Of a DNA stretch of 64,000 bases, positions 17,015 to 25,533 are shown in pieces (the stretch's first letter is position 1; every line of letters begins with the position of its first letter). Made by a program: the position numbers and the translations under genes. This DNA comes from Methylobacterium sp. W2. Lineage in GTDB: Bacteria; Pseudomonadota; Alphaproteobacteria; Rhizobiales; Beijerinckiaceae. Below the pieces are notes generated by a model that was not told the origin of the DNA, searched no databases, and saw only the letters and a list, made by a program, of their open reading frames with translations. The stretch is from NCBI RefSeq assembly GCF_020662345.1, contig NZ_VMOA01000001.1:124001-188000 (forward strand), in the 5' to 3' direction.

Positions 17015-18736
17015 ATGACCGCTGCCGTCGAACTGGCCCGATCGCAGACTGCGATCGGATCCGAGGCCGCTCCGAGGGCGGCGCCGCGCCTGCGCGCCGC
17101 CCCCGTGGCCTGGACGGCGGGAGCTCTGGCCCTCGCTGCCCTGATCCTCAGCCCGGTGGTGTCCCTGGCGCTGACGGCGGCGGATGGGACGAGCGAGGTC
17201 TGGCCGCATCTCCTGGCGCATGTCCTGCCGCAGGCAATGGTCACCACGGCATTGCTCGTCAGCGGCGTCGGCCTCCTCGTCGTCATGCTCGGGGTCGGCT
17301 CGGCCTGGCTCGTCTCGGCCTACGCGTTCAAGGGGCGCCGCCTCTTGGAAATCGGGCTGCTGCTGCCCCTGGCGGTGCCGACCTACATCGTCGCTTTCGC
17401 CTATCTCGACCTGCTTCACCCGATCGGCCCGATCCAGAGCACCCTGCGCGAGCTTCTCGGCGTGGCGCGGCCGAAGGATCTGCTGCTCCCGGAGATCCGG
17501 TCCCTGCCGGGTTGCATCCTGCTCCTCGGCTTCGTGCTCTACCCGTATGTCTATCTGCCGACGCGTGCGCTGTTCCTGATGCAGGCGGGAACCCTCATTG
17601 AGGCGGCGCGCATCCTCGCACGGTCGCCGACGGCGGTTTTTTTCCACGTCGCCCTGCCGCTGGCACGCCCCGCCATCGCCCTCGGCACCAGCCTCGCCCT
17701 GATGGAGACGCTCAACGATATCGGCGCCGCCGAGTTCCTGGGCGTGCGGACGCTCACGGTCCAAGTCTACGCCACCTGGATCAATCGGTCCGACCTGCCA
17801 GGCGCGGCGCAGATCGCCCTGGTCATGCTGGCGATGGTGCTCCTGCTGCTGGCGGCCGAGCGCTGGGGACGACGCGGGCGCGGCTATGCCGGAACGGCGC
17901 AGCGCCAGCGCGGCATGGCCCGCCATCGTCTGTCCGGTGCTTCGGCCATGGCCGCCTTGTGCCTCGGCCTCGTCCCCATCGCCATCGGCTTCCTGATCCC
18001 CGCGGCCTATCTCGTCCATTCCGCCATCGCCCGCGTCACCCGGCTCGGATTTCCCCGGGGCGTCATCGCCGAGGCGGGCAACACCTTGCTCTATGCCGGC
18101 CTCGCCACCCTGCTCGCGGCCGCCTGCGGGTTCCTCGTCGCCGCCGGCCCCCGCCTCGTGGCGCGGCGTTTCGGGCAGGGGCTGGTCCGCATCGCCGCCC
18201 TCGGCTACGCGCTCCCCGGGGCGATCCTGGCGATCGGGCTGCTAGGCCCGCTGGCGCTTGCCGATGCCTCCCTGTCCCGCATCACGACGGCGCTCTTCGG
18301 CGTCGCTCCGGCGATCATCGGCGTCGGCGCGGGCGGTGCCCTCGTCATCGCCTATCTCGTGCGCTTCCTCGCGGTCGGTGTCGGGGCCTGCGAGGCGGGC
18401 CTGGCGAAGGTGCCGGGCTCCCTCGGGGAGGCCGGGCGCATGCTCGGCCGTGGCCCCGTCGGCACGCTGATGCGCGTGCACCTGCCGATGACATGGCCGG
18501 CTCTGCTCAGCGGTGCGCTCCTCGTCTTCGTTGATTGCGTCAAGGAACTGCCGGCGACCCTGCTCTTGCGCCCGCTCAACGTGGAGACCCTGGCGACGCA
18601 CCTTTATGGCGAGGCGCTGCGCGGCACCTACGAGGACGGCGCGGTCGCCGGCCTCCTCATTGTCGCGGTCGGTCTGATCCCGGTGGCGCTGCTCATGCGC
18701 CTTGGCGCGGCGGAGCGCGGCCCAAGGGGCGGGTAA
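17015..18736 (+). CDS. fbpB: Ferric iron ABC transporter, fused permease
   Basis: The 573-aa inner-membrane protein has two binding-protein-dependent permease domains in tandem. The first carries the EAA loop near EAARILARSPTAVFFHVALPLARPA region, and the second near EAGRMLGRGPVGTLMRVHLP, with about twelve membrane segments in all. Fused double permeases of this size are normal for FbpB-type iron uptake. The ATG at 17015 lies 11 bp after the fbpA stop, so fbpA-fbpB must be one transcript. The order fbpC-fbpA-fbpB differs from the common A-B-C. Confidence 0.88.
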   Translation: MTAAVELARSQTAIGSEAAPRAAPRLRAAPVAWTAGALALAALILSPVVSLALTAADGTSEVWPHLLAHVLPQAMVTTALLVSGVGLLVVMLGVGSAWLVSAYAFKGRRLLEIGLLLPLAVPTYIVAFAYLDLLHPIGPIQSTLRELLGVARPKDLLLPEIRSLPGCILLLGFVLYPYVYLPTRALFLMQAGTLIEAARILARSPTAVFFHVALPLARPAIALGTSLALMETLNDIGAAEFLGVRTLTVQVYATWINRSDLPGAAQIALVMLAMVLLLLAAERWGRRGRGYAGTAQRQRGMARHRLSGASAMAALCLGLVPIAIGFLIPAAYLVHSAIARVTRLGFPRGVIAEAGNTLLYAGLATLLAAACGFLVAAGPRLVARRFGQGLVRIAALGYALPGAILAIGLLGPLALADASLSRITTALFGVAPAIIGVGAGGALVIAYLVRFLAVGVGACEAGLAKVPGSLGEAGRMLGRGPVGTLMRVHLPMTWPALLSGALLVFVDCVKELPATLLLRPLNVETLATHLYGEALRGTYEDGAVAGLLIVAVGLIPVALLMRLGAAERGPRGG

Positions 18737-18840
18737 CCTCCCTATCCGCATTCGGATGGCCGAAGGGTGAGGACCGATTCCGGCGGCCTGGCCGCTGAAC
18801 CTTCTCTGATGCCGGCTTAATAAGAAGGCGACAGAGGCCC

Positions 18841-18870
18841 TTGACGGGCGCGTGGGCCTCGCCCTAGAAG
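18841..18870 (+). promoter_or_regulatory. Sigma-70 promoter for tRNA-Val
   Basis: TTGACG at 18841-18846 and TAGAAG at 18865-18870 are 18 bp apart. The expected transcript start is a few bases before the tRNA at 18882. This is the clearest housekeeping promoter in the window. Confidence 0.65.
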
Positions 18871-18881
18871 GCCCTCGGTCC

Positions 18882-18956
18882 GGGTGCGTAGCTCAGCGGG
18901 AGAGCATTCGCTTCACACGCGAAGGGTCACAGGTTCGATCCCTGTCGCGCCCACCA
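18882..18956 (+). tRNA. tRNA-Val (anticodon CAC)
   Basis: The 75-base gene folds as a full cloverleaf. Acceptor GGGTGCG pairs with CGCGCCC (one G-U), followed by A and an encoded CCA. The D arm is GCTCAGCGGGAGAGC. The anticodon stem TTCGC/GCGAA encloses TTCACAC with anticodon CAC, and the T arm is ACAGG-TTCGATC-CCTGT. It reads the valine codon GUG. It ends six bases from the stop of the convergent gph gene, and no integrase or repeated 3' end was seen, so it does not look like a used attachment site. Confidence 0.97.
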
Positions 18957-18962
18957 TTCCCC

Positions 18963-19652
18963 TCAAGCCACGGCAGAAGCCGGGACGAGGGCATCGACCG
19001 CTCCCACCAACTCATCGAAATGCTGGATCACCCGCGTCGGGCCGAGCTGCTCCACTGGCAGGTCGGTATAGCCGAACGGCACCGCGATGACCGGGATTCC
19101 CGCTGCCTTGGCCGCGTCGATATCGGCACGGGAATCTCCCACCATGACGGCACGCGAGACATCGCCCTGCGCCTGCTCCACCGTGAGGGTGATGTGGGCC
19201 GGGTTCGGCTTGTAGACCGGGAACGTGTCGCGACCGCAGATGGCGGCGAAGCGTCCGGCGACGCCGAGTTCCTCCAGCAGCTGCTTGGCATGGGCCTCGA
19301 CCTTGTTGGTGCAGACCGCGAGGAGGAAGCCACGCGCGCTCAGAGCGTCGAGGGCCGTCTCGACGCCGGGGAACAGGTAGGAATGCTCGCTGAGGTGTCG
19401 GCCGTAATGGTCGAGGAAGTCGACGAAGAGCATCTGCAGGCGGGCGTCGTCGATGGGCTCGCCCGCGGCCTCGAAGCCGCGCTGGATCAACGCCTTCGCC
19501 CCGGCACCGATCATGTCGCGGGCCCGGTCGAGGGTAAGAGTGGGCAGGCCCTCGCGGGCGAGGATCGCGTTGAGGGTGCCGACGAGGTCGCCCGCGGTCT
19601 CGGCGAGGGTTCCGTCGAGGTCGAACACGACGATGGGCGGCAGGCTTGGCAT
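18963..19652 (-). CDS. gph: Phosphoglycolate phosphatase (HAD family)
   Basis: The 229-aa HAD hydrolase has motif I VVFDLDGTLAET with the nucleophile aspartate, motif II VCTNKVEAHAK, the lysine in YKPNPAHI and motif IV VGDSRADIDAAKAAG. The helical cap and GAGAKALIQRGFEAAG match Gph, which removes 2-phosphoglycolate formed by DNA repair or Rubisco oxygenation. The ATG at 19652 puts motif I at the normal distance from the N-terminus. A longer in-frame start at 19712 would add 20 residues unlike the family. Other small phosphate esters cannot be excluded as substrates. Confidence 0.88.
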   Translation of the reverse strand: MPSLPPIVVFDLDGTLAETAGDLVGTLNAILAREGLPTLTLDRARDMIGAGAKALIQRGFEAAGEPIDDARLQMLFVDFLDHYGRHLSEHSYLFPGVETALDALSARGFLLAVCTNKVEAHAKQLLEELGVAGRFAAICGRDTFPVYKPNPAHITLTVEQAQGDVSRAVMVGDSRADIDAAKAAGIPVIAVPFGYTDLPVEQLGPTRVIQHFDELVGAVDALVPASAVA

Positions 19653-20014
19653 GATGGCTCGCTGGGTTCGTGAAATGGCGACGGGTGATCTCGGGCTGGA
19701 TGACGACGTCACGGCGGTCTGTAGAGCGGACGCTGCGTGTCGGAAAAATCCGTTGCGCCTGCAAAGGCTTAACGCACCGATCGGGCTTTTTTCCCTGGCA
19801 TGATGCTGTAGAATCCGGTCACGATGCGATCAAGGCCGCCGCGAGCGGGTCACGGTTGCGCCGCAAGGCCGCTATAGGGGAGCAACCACGAGAGTTCCCT
19901 GCGAGATTTCCCTGGCTGCATCAGGACATGAAGGCGACCATGCGTTCGACACCGCCGACCGACCGTGCGTTCATATCCACCGTCCCCGCCGCATCCGCCC
20001 GTTCGGGGAGAGCC
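19653..20014. other. Intergenic region, no gene seen
   Basis: This 362-bp stretch separates divergent gph and the secreted-protein gene. A reading frame continuous with the downstream gene crosses it, but it lacks a ribosome site and family-like sequence. CCGATCGG followed by GCTTTTTT at about 19778-19792 resembles a very small terminator on the plus strand with no gene before it. Confidence 0.4.
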
Positions 20015-20482
20015 ATGAGATGCCGGGCCGGGATCGCGCTGTCTCTTCTCGCCTGCACGGCCGGGGCCGCCGGCGCCGCCTCCTTCGAGTTTGTCCCTGC
20101 GCCGCAGATCGACCTCAACCGGGTCTACCGCGTCGATAAGGTGACGGGTGAGGTCACCTCCTGCCAGTACGGCCTGCGCGAAGGCGCGGTGGGCAGCGTC
20201 GGCCTCACCGTCTGCTACGGCTCCGGCGAGGGTGCCAGCGCACAGGCTCCGTCCGAATACGGCCTCGTCGCCTCCCGCCACACCCGCGAGGCCGGGGTGT
20301 TCCGCGTGAACTACCGCACCGGCGAGATGAGCATCTGCTACGTCCAGCTCCAGAAGGAAGCGGTGGTGTGTACGGCCCAGGCGAACCCGGCGGCCAGCGG
20401 CCCCGAGGAAGCCGTGGCCACGGGGCAGGCGCCCGGACGGGCGGGGCCGAGTGCCACGCCGCCCCAGAACACCCGCCCCTGA
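20015..20482 (+). CDS. Secreted hypothetical protein with two TGE repeats, 155 aa
   Basis: The start [21 protein letters not shown] is a clean signal peptide, probably cut before SFEFVP, and GGGGAG precedes this ATG. An in-frame ATG at 19928 would bury the signal. The mature part holds two similar units: [18 protein letters not shown] and [18 protein letters not shown], sharing the pattern RV--xTGE(V/M)-xC. A Pro/Ala-rich tail follows. The cysteine in each unit could form a disulfide in the periplasm. I do not recognise the family. It is followed 148 bp later by rpiA. Confidence 0.6.
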   Translation: MRCRAGIALSLLACTAGAAGAASFEFVPAPQIDLNRVYRVDKVTGEVTSCQYGLREGAVGSVGLTVCYGSGEGASAQAPSEYGLVASRHTREAGVFRVNYRTGEMSICYVQLQKEAVVCTAQANPAASGPEEAVATGQAPGRAGPSATPPQNTRP

Positions 20483-20630
20483 GGGCAATCCGTGCGGATG
20501 TTCGGCAACAGCCGCGTTGGACGACGTTGCCAGCCGTGTTAGGGCCACCAGACTTTCAGCGGCCCAGCCCGTAGCCCGAGAGCCCGCCTATGCACCTCGC
20601 CCCCTCCCTCTCGATGAATGGGGCTTCATC

Positions 20631-21341
20631 GTGAGCGGTCCCGACCTGCGTCGCGCCGCCGCCGCCCGCGCTCTCGATCTCGTGGAAGACGGGATGCGGC
20701 TCGGCATCGGGACCGGCAGCACCGCCAACGTGTTCGTGGAGCTTCTCGGCGCGCGGGTGCGCGACGGGCTCAAGGTCACGGGCGTTCCGACCTCAGAGGC
20801 GACGCGCATCGCTGCCGAGCGCGTCGGCATTCCCCTCGCTACTCTCGAAGATCTGCCCGAACTCGACCTCACCATCGACGGTGCCGACGAGATCGACGCG
20901 CGGATGCGTCTGGTGAAGGGCGGCGGCGGTGCGCTCCTGCGCGAGAAGATCGTGGCTTTCGCCAGCCGCCGCATGGTGGTGATCGCCGACGCGGCGAAAT
21001 CCGTGACGACCCTCGGCGCGTTTCCTCTGCCGGTGGAGGTCAACCCGTTCGGCCTCGGCGCCACCCGCATCGCCGTGGGGCGCGCCATCGCGAGCGCCGG
21101 CTGCGCGGGCGACCTCGTCCTACGCTCCGGCCCCGGAGGTACGCCCTTCCTGACCGATGGCGGCCATCTCATCCTCGACGCTCATCTGAAGGCGATCGCC
21201 GATCCGGAACGCCTGTCCGCCGCGCTCTGGGCGGTGCCCGGCGTGGTCGAGCACGGTCTGTTCCTCGGCCTCGCCACCGGCGCGATCCTCGCGGAGGCGC
21301 GGGACGGGCAGGCGCACGTCACCTGTCTCGGCGCGGTCTGA
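20631..21341 (+). CDS. rpiA: Ribose-5-phosphate isomerase A
   Basis: The 236-aa enzyme interconverts ribose-5-phosphate and ribulose-5-phosphate in the pentose phosphate pathway. Diagnostic segments are [41 protein letters not shown] (catalytic region), [16 protein letters not shown] and LPVEVNPFG. The GTG at 20631 gives the usual length, and the in-frame upstream extension to 20451 has no family similarity. GGGG ten bases upstream may be the ribosome site. A DUF2059 gene follows on the same strand, and the two could share a transcript. Confidence 0.94.
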   Translation: MSGPDLRRAAAARALDLVEDGMRLGIGTGSTANVFVELLGARVRDGLKVTGVPTSEATRIAAERVGIPLATLEDLPELDLTIDGADEIDARMRLVKGGGGALLREKIVAFASRRMVVIADAAKSVTTLGAFPLPVEVNPFGLGATRIAVGRAIASAGCAGDLVLRSGPGGTPFLTDGGHLILDAHLKAIADPERLSAALWAVPGVVEHGLFLGLATGAILAEARDGQAHVTCLGAV

Positions 21342-21415
21342 CGCGCCTCCACTCTCATTCGATGTCTTGCCTCATTCCGATGTCTTGACCGACACGCCTT
21401 TCCGGAGCGTTCGCC

Positions 21416-22006
21416 ATGTCCCGCCGCCTCTCTACTGTCCTGATCGGCTCCGTCCTCGCCGCCGTCCTCGCCGTTTCGGTTCCGACCATCGGGCACGCCC
21501 AGGCCCAGAAACCCGCCGCGCCGGCCAAGCCCGGAGCCAAGCCCGCCGCGCCGGCGCCCGCCACGCCCGCCGCCCAGCAGCCGACCTTCACCCCGAACCA
21601 TCTGGCGCTGGCGCGGGAGGTCACCCTCAGCTCCGGCATCGCCCGCTCGTTCGATTCGATCCTTCCGGCCTTCGGCCAACAGATCAAGCAGGCGGCCATC
21701 ACCCGCCCGGACCTGACCAAAGATCTCGACGAGGTTCTCACCTCCCTGGCGCCGGAGATGGAACTGCAGAAGCAGATGATGATCGAGACGGCGGCCAAGA
21801 TCTACGCGAGCCGCCTGTCCGAGGCCGAACTCACCGAGATCGTCGCCTTCTTCCATTCGGCAGCGGGCAAGCGCTACGTCGAGACCCAGCCGCAGGTGCT
21901 CGACGAGATCGTCCAGGCCATGCAGAACTGGACCCAGGGCGTGTCCGAATACATGATGGTCCGCGTGCGTGCCGAGATGGGCAAGCGCGGCCACGAGCTC
22001 CAGTAG
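21416..22006 (+). CDS. Secreted DUF2059 domain protein
   Basis: The 196-aa protein has a signal peptide (MSRRLSTVLIGSVLAAVLAV to about GHAQA), a Pro/Ala-rich linker to residue 57, and a helical DUF2059 domain. The domain is recognisable from ILPAFGQQIKQAA, EMELQKQMMIETAAKIYASR, and LSEAELTEIVAFFHSAAGKR. The family is periplasmic and of unknown function. It lies between rpiA and an O-antigen-ligase-like gene that starts 17 bp after its stop, so it may be co-expressed with either. Confidence 0.85.
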   Translation: MSRRLSTVLIGSVLAAVLAVSVPTIGHAQAQKPAAPAKPGAKPAAPAPATPAAQQPTFTPNHLALAREVTLSSGIARSFDSILPAFGQQIKQAAITRPDLTKDLDEVLTSLAPEMELQKQMMIETAAKIYASRLSEAELTEIVAFFHSAAGKRYVETQPQVLDEIVQAMQNWTQGVSEYMMVRVRAEMGKRGHELQ

Positions 22007-22023
22007 CCGCCCGACCCTCTCCG

Positions 22024-23298
22024 ATGTCAGGTCTCCCTCCTCGATCGGAGACGGTCGCGCGTCTGCGTGCCGCCGGTGCCGTTACGCTCGCTATCCTTCC
22101 GGTGGCCATGGCGCTCGCCAACCGGTCGAGCCCGACCGTCGTCGGCCTCGCTGCCCTGTTCTTCCTTGTGGCGGGGCTGATCGAGGACGTTCGCGGTACG
22201 ATGCGATTCGTCGGGAAGCCCCTCACTACGCCGATCGGCCTCACCGCCCTGGGCTTCGTCGTCTGGTCGCTGGCCAGCATCACCTGGAGTCCGGTGGAGG
22301 ATCTGTCCTGGCGCAGTCTTGAGGAGTTCCTGCCGACCGTTACGGGGGCCTATCTCCTTGCCCGCCTCGCGCCCGGGAACATGCCGGCCTTCACGCCCCG
22401 GCTCGCTGCATGGTCCATCACGGTCGCCGGCCTCTACATCGTCGTGGCCCTGGCCACTCACCTTCCCCTCCATCGGGCGATGGGGTCGCGAGTGGCGCTG
22501 TTCGTCTTCAACCGTCCCGCCCTGACGATCCTGCCCGTCATGGGTCCCCTGGCCTATCTGCTCTACCGGCGCGGGCACGGAATCGCGGCGCTCCTCGTGC
22601 TCGTGATAAGTACCGGGGCGATCCTGCGATCGATCAGCGGCGCCGCCGCCATGGGGCTCGCAGCCGGCGCCGTTACGGCCTTCATCGCCGTCCTGACCCC
22701 GCGCCGGGTCGGGCAGGCCATCGTGGGGGCCGTGCTGGCCCTCGCCTTCATCCTCGCACCGGTGGAAGGGGATATCCTCCAGAAGGTCATGCCCGACGCT
22801 GTCCATGAGCGGCTGGTCCAAAGCAGTTCGCGCGCACGGGTCGCCATCGCCCGCAGCTTCGGCGCGGCCGTGGCCCTCGATCCCTGGCAGGGCGCCGGGT
22901 TCGGGACCTCGGCGCGGTTCATCGAGACGCCCGTCGCCGCCCGGATCGAGCCGGGTCTGCGGCCGATGCTGGCGGTCGGCCACCCGCACAACATCTTCCT
23001 GCAGATCTGGGCCGAGCTCGGTATCGTCGGCGCAGCCCTGGCCGGCGCGATCCTGATGATGATGGTGGCGCTCATCGGGCGCTTGCCGCGTGGAGAATGT
23101 GCGGTCGCCCTCGGCCTCGTGGGGTCATGCACGGCCGTCGCCTTCGTGGAGCACGGCGCCTGGCAGGGCTGGTGGATCGCGGCCGTCGGCGCCGCCATTA
23201 CCTGGACACGCGAGGCCGGAATGGACCCCGGCCGGTCCTGCCTTCCTCAGGCGGCTTCGGCTTCGACCCGGTTGCGGCCGGAGGATTTGGCGCGGTAG
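22024..23298 (+). CDS. O-antigen ligase/polymerase-like membrane protein
   Basis: The 424-aa inner-membrane protein has about ten hydrophobic segments and the Wzy/WaaL signature. A long periplasmic loop carries SRARVAIARSFGAAVALDPWQGAGFGTSA and then VGHPHNIFLQIWAELGIVGAA. The HPHN-x-E-x-G pattern is the family hallmark. No glycosyltransferases or other polysaccharide genes are nearby, so the glycan is unknown. The gene begins 17 bp after the DUF2059 stop. Its last 52 bp overlap the 3' end of pleD on the other strand. Confidence 0.82.
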   Translation: MSGLPPRSETVARLRAAGAVTLAILPVAMALANRSSPTVVGLAALFFLVAGLIEDVRGTMRFVGKPLTTPIGLTALGFVVWSLASITWSPVEDLSWRSLEEFLPTVTGAYLLARLAPGNMPAFTPRLAAWSITVAGLYIVVALATHLPLHRAMGSRVALFVFNRPALTILPVMGPLAYLLYRRGHGIAALLVLVISTGAILRSISGAAAMGLAAGAVTAFIAVLTPRRVGQAIVGAVLALAFILAPVEGDILQKVMPDAVHERLVQSSSRARVAIARSFGAAVALDPWQGAGFGTSARFIETPVAARIEPGLRPMLAVGHPHNIFLQIWAELGIVGAALAGAILMMMVALIGRLPRGECAVALGLVGSCTAVAFVEHGAWQGWWIAAVGAAITWTREAGMDPGRSCLPQAASASTRLRPEDLAR

Positions 23299-24620
23299 AG
23301 GGCGAGATCGGCCCGTTTGAGCATGTCGGGCGGTCCCTTGTCGTCGCCATGGCGGCACGCCACCCCAATGGATACGGTGACGTGAATCTCGCGCGTCTCC
23401 TGGTCGATCAGGAACGGGACGGCTTCGATGCGCTCGCGAATACGCTCCGCGATGACATGGGCGGCCTCTGGCTCCGCGTCGGGCAGGATGATGACGACCT
23501 CTTCGCCGCCATAGCGGGCGACGATGTCGACGACGCGCGTATGAAGGCGGATACGGTCGGCGAAGGCGCGGAGCACCTCGTCGCCAGCCTCGTGACCGTG
23601 GGTGTCGTTGATCGACTTGAACCGGTCGATATCGAGCATCAGCATCGAGACGGCACGGTGGCGCAGGGCGGCGTCGTCGAACAGCACGGCGAGATGGCTG
23701 TCGAGGTAGCGTCTATTGTGGAGCCCGGTGAGCCCGTCGGTGACAGCCATCTCCATAGAGGCCTGGACGGCACCACGCAGGGTGTCCGAGAAACGGCTGC
23801 GCCGCACCTGGGTGCGCACGCGGGCCACGAGTTCGTTCCGGTCCACCGGGCGCATGAGATAGTCGTGCACGCCGAATTCGAGGCCGCGGATCACCCGTGC
23901 CTTGTCGTGCTCCTCCGCGATCATCATCACCGGCATGGTGCGGGTACGGTCGAGGGACAGGACCTGGCTGCAGAGGCGCAGGCCGTCGAAACCCTGGAGG
24001 TCGAGGCTGACGAGAGTCAGTTCGAAATCCCCCTCGGTGGCGAGGACCATCGCGTCGTGCGGGTCCGCCACGACCGTAACCCGATGGTGCTGGTTCAAGG
24101 CCGCTGAAAGCCGCTCGGCCGAGTTCTTCCGGTCCTCCACCAGCAGGATCGACGCGTTCTGGCCGTCCCCGGCGGCGGCGAGGGCCAGGGGATCGCCGAT
24201 GCCGAACTCCCGCGAGGCCAGCGCCCTGTCACGAAGCTCATCGGTGACCGCCTTCAGCCGGACGAGGTTGCGCACCCGTGCGAACAGGGCGGTGTCGTCG
24301 ATCGGCTTCGTCAGGAAGTCGTCGGCCCCGGCGTCGAGGCCGCGCAGCCGGTCCGACGGCTGGTCGAGGGCCGTCACCATCACTACCGGGAGATGGGCAG
24401 TGATCGGGTTGCGCTTGAGGCGGCGACATACCTCGAATCCGTCCATGCCGGGCATCATCACGTCGAGCAGGACGAGGTCGCACAGGCCCTTCTCGCAGAT
24501 CGAGATGGCATCCGGCCCGTTCATGGCCGCCAGAACGTCGAAATACTCGAGGGACAGCTTCGTCTCGAGCAGCTTCACGTTCGGAAAGAGATCATCGACG
24601 ATCAGGATGCGGGCCGACAT
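23247..24620 (-). CDS. pleD: PleD-type diguanylate cyclase, REC-REC-GGDEF
   Basis: The 457-aa response regulator makes cyclic di-GMP. REC1 has D53 in LLDVMMPGMDG and KPID. REC2 (about residues 150-275) is diverged, with VSLDLQGFDG two residues shorter and MRPVD in place of KP, as expected for an adaptor domain. The GGDEF domain carries RYGGEEV, a functional variant, with the inhibitory RVVD exactly five residues before it. It lies 57 bp downstream of divK, the arrangement known from Caulobacter and relatives. Its C-terminus overlaps the convergent ligase gene. Confidence 0.95.
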   Translation of the reverse strand: MSARILIVDDLFPNVKLLETKLSLEYFDVLAAMNGPDAISICEKGLCDLVLLDVMMPGMDGFEVCRRLKRNPITAHLPVVMVTALDQPSDRLRGLDAGADDFLTKPIDDTALFARVRNLVRLKAVTDELRDRALASREFGIGDPLALAAAGDGQNASILLVEDRKNSAERLSAALNQHHRVTVVADPHDAMVLATEGDFELTLVSLDLQGFDGLRLCSQVLSLDRTRTMPVMMIAEEHDKARVIRGLEFGVHDYLMRPVDRNELVARVRTQVRRSRFSDTLRGAVQASMEMAVTDGLTGLHNRRYLDSHLAVLFDDAALRHRAVSMLMLDIDRFKSINDTHGHEAGDEVLRAFADRIRLHTRVVDIVARYGGEEVVIILPDAEPEAAHVIAERIRERIEAVPFLIDQETREIHVTVSIGVACRHGDDKGPPDMLKRADLALYRAKSSGRNRVEAEAA

Positions 24621-24677
24621 CGTTCCTCGCGGATTCTAACGGGTTCGACGGATCGACCCTGTGGACGGTGGCCCTCA

Positions 24678-25055
24678 TCAACGGGCGCCGTCGCCGAGGT
24701 AGAGGCGGACGGTGGCGAGAAACTTCGCCACGGAGATCGGTTTCGAGAGATAGGCTTCGCAGCCACCTTCGCGGATGCGCTCCTCGTCACCCTTCATGGC
24801 GAAGGCCGTGATGGCGATGACGGGGATATGCTTGAGGTCGTCGTCTTCCTTCAGCCATTTGGTGACTTCGAGACCGGAGACCTCGGGAAGCTGGATGTCC
24901 ATCAGGATCAGGTCGGGCCGGTGGGCGCGGGCGAGCTCGATCGCCTCGATCCCGTTGGCGGTCTTGAGCGTCGCATAGCCATGCCCTTCCAACAGATCGT
25001 TGAAGAGCTTCATGTTGAGTTCGTTGTCCTCGACGATGAGCACGGTCTTCGGCAT
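24678..25055 (-). CDS. divK: Cell division response regulator DivK
   Basis: This 125-aa single receiver domain has the acidic pair in [11 protein letters not shown], the phosphoacceptor D53 in [13 protein letters not shown], the threonine in [12 protein letters not shown] and the lysine in [10 protein letters not shown]. The tail [10 protein letters not shown] is DivK-like. In alphaproteobacteria DivK relays PleC/DivJ signals to control CtrA and polarity. Its neighbour pleD, on the same strand 57 bp on, shares those kinases in Caulobacter. A DUF3572 gene diverges 76 bp upstream, also a usual neighbour. Confidence 0.95.
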   Translation of the reverse strand: MPKTVLIVEDNELNMKLFNDLLEGHGYATLKTANGIEAIELARAHRPDLILMDIQLPEVSGLEVTKWLKEDDDLKHIPVIAITAFAMKGDEERIREGGCEAYLSKPISVAKFLATVRLYLGDGAR

Positions 25056-25131
25056 GGCTCATTGTTCCCGGCAGGCTGGCGGCGCATTCTGGAAGGACCG
25101 GCGTCCCGCTCAATGAGAACCTAAGGGATAC

Positions 25132-25437
25132 ATGTTGACGAAACGCAAATCCGACCGACCCGAGGAATCCGCCGAGCACCTCGCCATCTTGGTGCTCGGA
25201 TGGCTCGCGGAGGAGGGCGACAGGCTCCTGCCCTTCATGGCCTCCTCCGGTTTGACGCCCGACACGGTACGGGAAAGCGCCACCGATCCGGCTTTCCTCT
25301 CGGCGGTCCTCGACCATGTCATGAGCAACGAGGCGGTGCTGATCGCCTGCGCCACGGCCCTCGACGTGAAGCCCGAACGGATCGCGGCTGCATGGCGCCG
25401 GCTCGGTCCGCCCGATCCCGACGCCGAATTCGGATGA
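25132..25437 (+). CDS. DUF3572 family protein
   Basis: The 101-aa protein matches the pattern of DUF3572: AEHLAILVLGWLAEEGDRLL, then FMASSGLTPDTVRE and LSAVLDHVMSNEAVL, then AAAWRRLGPP at the end. It is probably all-helical and cytoplasmic. The family is limited to alphaproteobacteria and often sits head-to-head with divK, as here. No biochemical role is known. The shared upstream region suggests cell-cycle-linked expression, which is inference. Confidence 0.85.
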   Translation: MLTKRKSDRPEESAEHLAILVLGWLAEEGDRLLPFMASSGLTPDTVRESATDPAFLSAVLDHVMSNEAVLIACATALDVKPERIAAAWRRLGPPDPDAEFG

Positions 25438-25533
25438 GCACGAAGTGCGCTGGAGGCCAACGTAAGGGTGTGCCCGAGGTCCCACGAGCGGCCTCGACCG
25501 GCCGCCCTCAAGGGCGCCGGACAGCGTGACGTG

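Noticed and set aside
18882-18956. tRNA-Val as an integration site for a mobile element
   Set aside because: No integrase, no repeat of the tRNA 3' end and no change in gene content nearby were seen.
21367-22023. N-terminal extension of the O-antigen-ligase-like frame
   Set aside because: It runs out of frame through the DUF2059 gene and has no family similarity. ATG at 22024 gives a normal membrane protein.
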